41,003 bases of DNA from assembly GCA_015233245.1 (NCBI GenBank), contig JADFYB010000010.1, forward strand, positions 1 to 41,003, written 5' to 3'. Source of the stretch: Nitrospirota bacterium (GTDB taxonomy: Bacteria > Nitrospirota > Thermodesulfovibrionia > Thermodesulfovibrionales > Magnetobacteriaceae). Each line of letters begins with the position of its first letter. Position 1 is the stretch's first letter. This document shows, in pieces, positions 40,347-41,003 of this stretch. The translations under genes and the position numbers were made by a program. The notes beneath the pieces are model-generated. The model searched no databases, was not told the DNA's origin, and saw only the letters and a list, made by a program, of their open reading frames with translations.

Positions 40347-41003
40347 ATGGCAACAGGCACAAAAGACTATTACGACTTATTAGGAGTTGGGAAAAAGGCG
40401 ACGGCAGAGGAAATAAAAAAATCATTCCGAAAGCTTGCCCGGAAATATCACCCTGACCTTAACCCTGAAAATAAAGCCTCTGAGGCAAAGTTTAAGGAAA
40501 TCAGCGAGGCTTATGACACCCTTGGCGACCCTAAGAAACGCAGTGAGTACGACAACATGAGGACAAATCCGTTTGGTTTCCAGGGCGGTTTTGACAGAGC
40601 TGCCGGTAATAATTTTACAGGGGGTTTTAGAGGCTTTACAGACAAACGTGCTGGCGCAAATTTTGATTTCGGAGGTTTTGGCGATATTTTTTCGGAACTT
40701 TTTGGATTTCAGGAAAGACCCTCCGGTTCAGCCTCGATGTTTTCCCGGGGCACTGATATTGCAACTAATCTTACTCTTACCCTTGAGGAGGCATTTACTG
40801 GAGTTACTAAATCCTTGAATTTAAGACGGGATGCGCCATGTAAGAATTGTAGTGGCTCAGGCAAAAGAAACAAAACACCTTGCCGCGTTTGTAATGGCAC
40901 AGGGAGCACACATGCTAACGAAAACATAAAGGTTAAGATTCCCCCTGGGGTTTCTCAGGGCTCAAAGGTTCGTCTTAAGAGCAAGGGCGCTCTTGGCACA
41001 GGA
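40347..41003 (+). CDS. dnaJ: DnaJ (Hsp40) co-chaperone with shortened zinc finger, 3'-truncated by the window
   Basis: About 219 codons are present. The J domain (~5-70) has the HPD motif in KYHPDLNPE and ends [15 protein letters not shown] Gly/Phe-rich region follows ([23 protein letters not shown]), then the client-binding start [16 protein letters not shown]. The zinc-finger region has only two CxxCxGxG motifs (CKNCSGSG and CRVCNGTG), not four, so one zinc site instead of two. The C-terminal domain begins [17 protein letters not shown] and runs off the window. It stimulates the ATPase of DnaK. ATG 40347. The short finger may mean a specialised DnaJ paralogue. Confidence 0.92.
   Translation, partial: MATGTKDYYDLLGVGKKATAEEIKKSFRKLARKYHPDLNPENKASEAKFKEISEAYDTLGDPKKRSEYDNMRTNPFGFQGGFDRAAGNNFTGGFRGFTDKRAGANFDFGGFGDIFSELFGFQERPSGSASMFSRGTDIATNLTLTLEEAFTGVTKSLNLRRDAPCKNCSGSGKRNKTPCRVCNGTGSTHANENIKVKIPPGVSQGSKVRLKSKGALGTG

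Noticed and set aside
1-41003. CRISPR arrays, tRNA, rRNA, riboswitches, insertion sequences
   Set aside because: No spaced direct repeats of array type, no tRNA-like cloverleaf or rRNA stretches, and no transposase or integrase ORF were seen; riboswitch motifs were not recognised by eye.

Overview
The window looks like part of the chromosome of a Gram-negative, AT-rich environmental bacterium. Outer-envelope features (OmpA-type domains, lipoprotein-like and Sec signal peptides), many PAS/GAF/HD-GYP and hybrid sensors, a two-CW-domain protein and a shortened-zinc-finger DnaJ fit a deep-branching lineage such as Nitrospirota (Thermodesulfovibrionia / Magnetobacterium-like). This placement is an impression from gene content; no rRNA or other marker is present. 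No tRNA, rRNA, CRISPR array, transposase or integrase was found.

Left part (1-6859). The 3' end of a sensor kinase is followed by minus-strand genes. These are a ykgJ-like / HAD hydrolase / nadB operon, an AbiJ-like abortive-infection gene, a TacA/TacT-type (DUF1778 RHH / GNAT) toxin-antitoxin pair with a visible promoter and operator, and hisB-hisC.

Centre (7229-21456). Nine plus-strand genes appear to form one unit of about 14 kb: a one-TM protein, an OmpA-like lipoprotein, a periplasmic vWA protein, a four-TM protein, an FtsZ/tubulin-like GTPase, a 1113-aa protein with a C-terminal actin/Hsp70-type ATPase, a bitopic coiled-coil protein, a MotA/ZorA-like ion-channel protein with a ~450-aa cytoplasmic tail, and a MotB/ZorB-like protein with a peptidoglycan-binding domain. 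I read it as an envelope-spanning, ion-driven machine linked to two cytoskeletal-type NTPases. It resembles the FtsZ-like/vWA/OmpA membrane-remodelling gene neighbourhood predicted by Makarova and Koonin (2010) and shares the motor half of Zorya defence systems, but lacks the known Zorya effectors ZorC/D/E. A consensus-like promoter precedes it and a MITE-like palindromic element follows it. This is the best candidate in the window for a poorly described system.

Right part (21476-41003). Three glycosyltransferases (two GT4 and one divergent GT2) are followed by an apparent operon: secreted metallophosphoesterase, cNMP-domain/DASS transporter fusion, ABC_sub_bind protein, and a histidine kinase carrying the same sensor domain. 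Next come a GDT1-type transporter, a two-CW protein, a PAS-GAF-PAS-HD-GYP phosphodiesterase and pstS. The last two have 11-bp-phased TGTAAC-type repeats resembling Pho boxes, so part of this region probably responds to phosphate. Then come a membrane metallophosphoesterase, a YgbA-type NO-stimulated protein, a thiol peroxidase with a palindrome in its promoter, a PARIS-like ATPase/TOPRIM defence pair, and the 5' part of a dnaJ gene behind a perfect sigma-70 consensus promoter.

The most consequential readings are the central motor/cytoskeleton cluster, the PARIS-like pair, the AbiJ/TA block and the shared Pho-box-like control. All family calls come from motif recognition by eye; no database search was possible.
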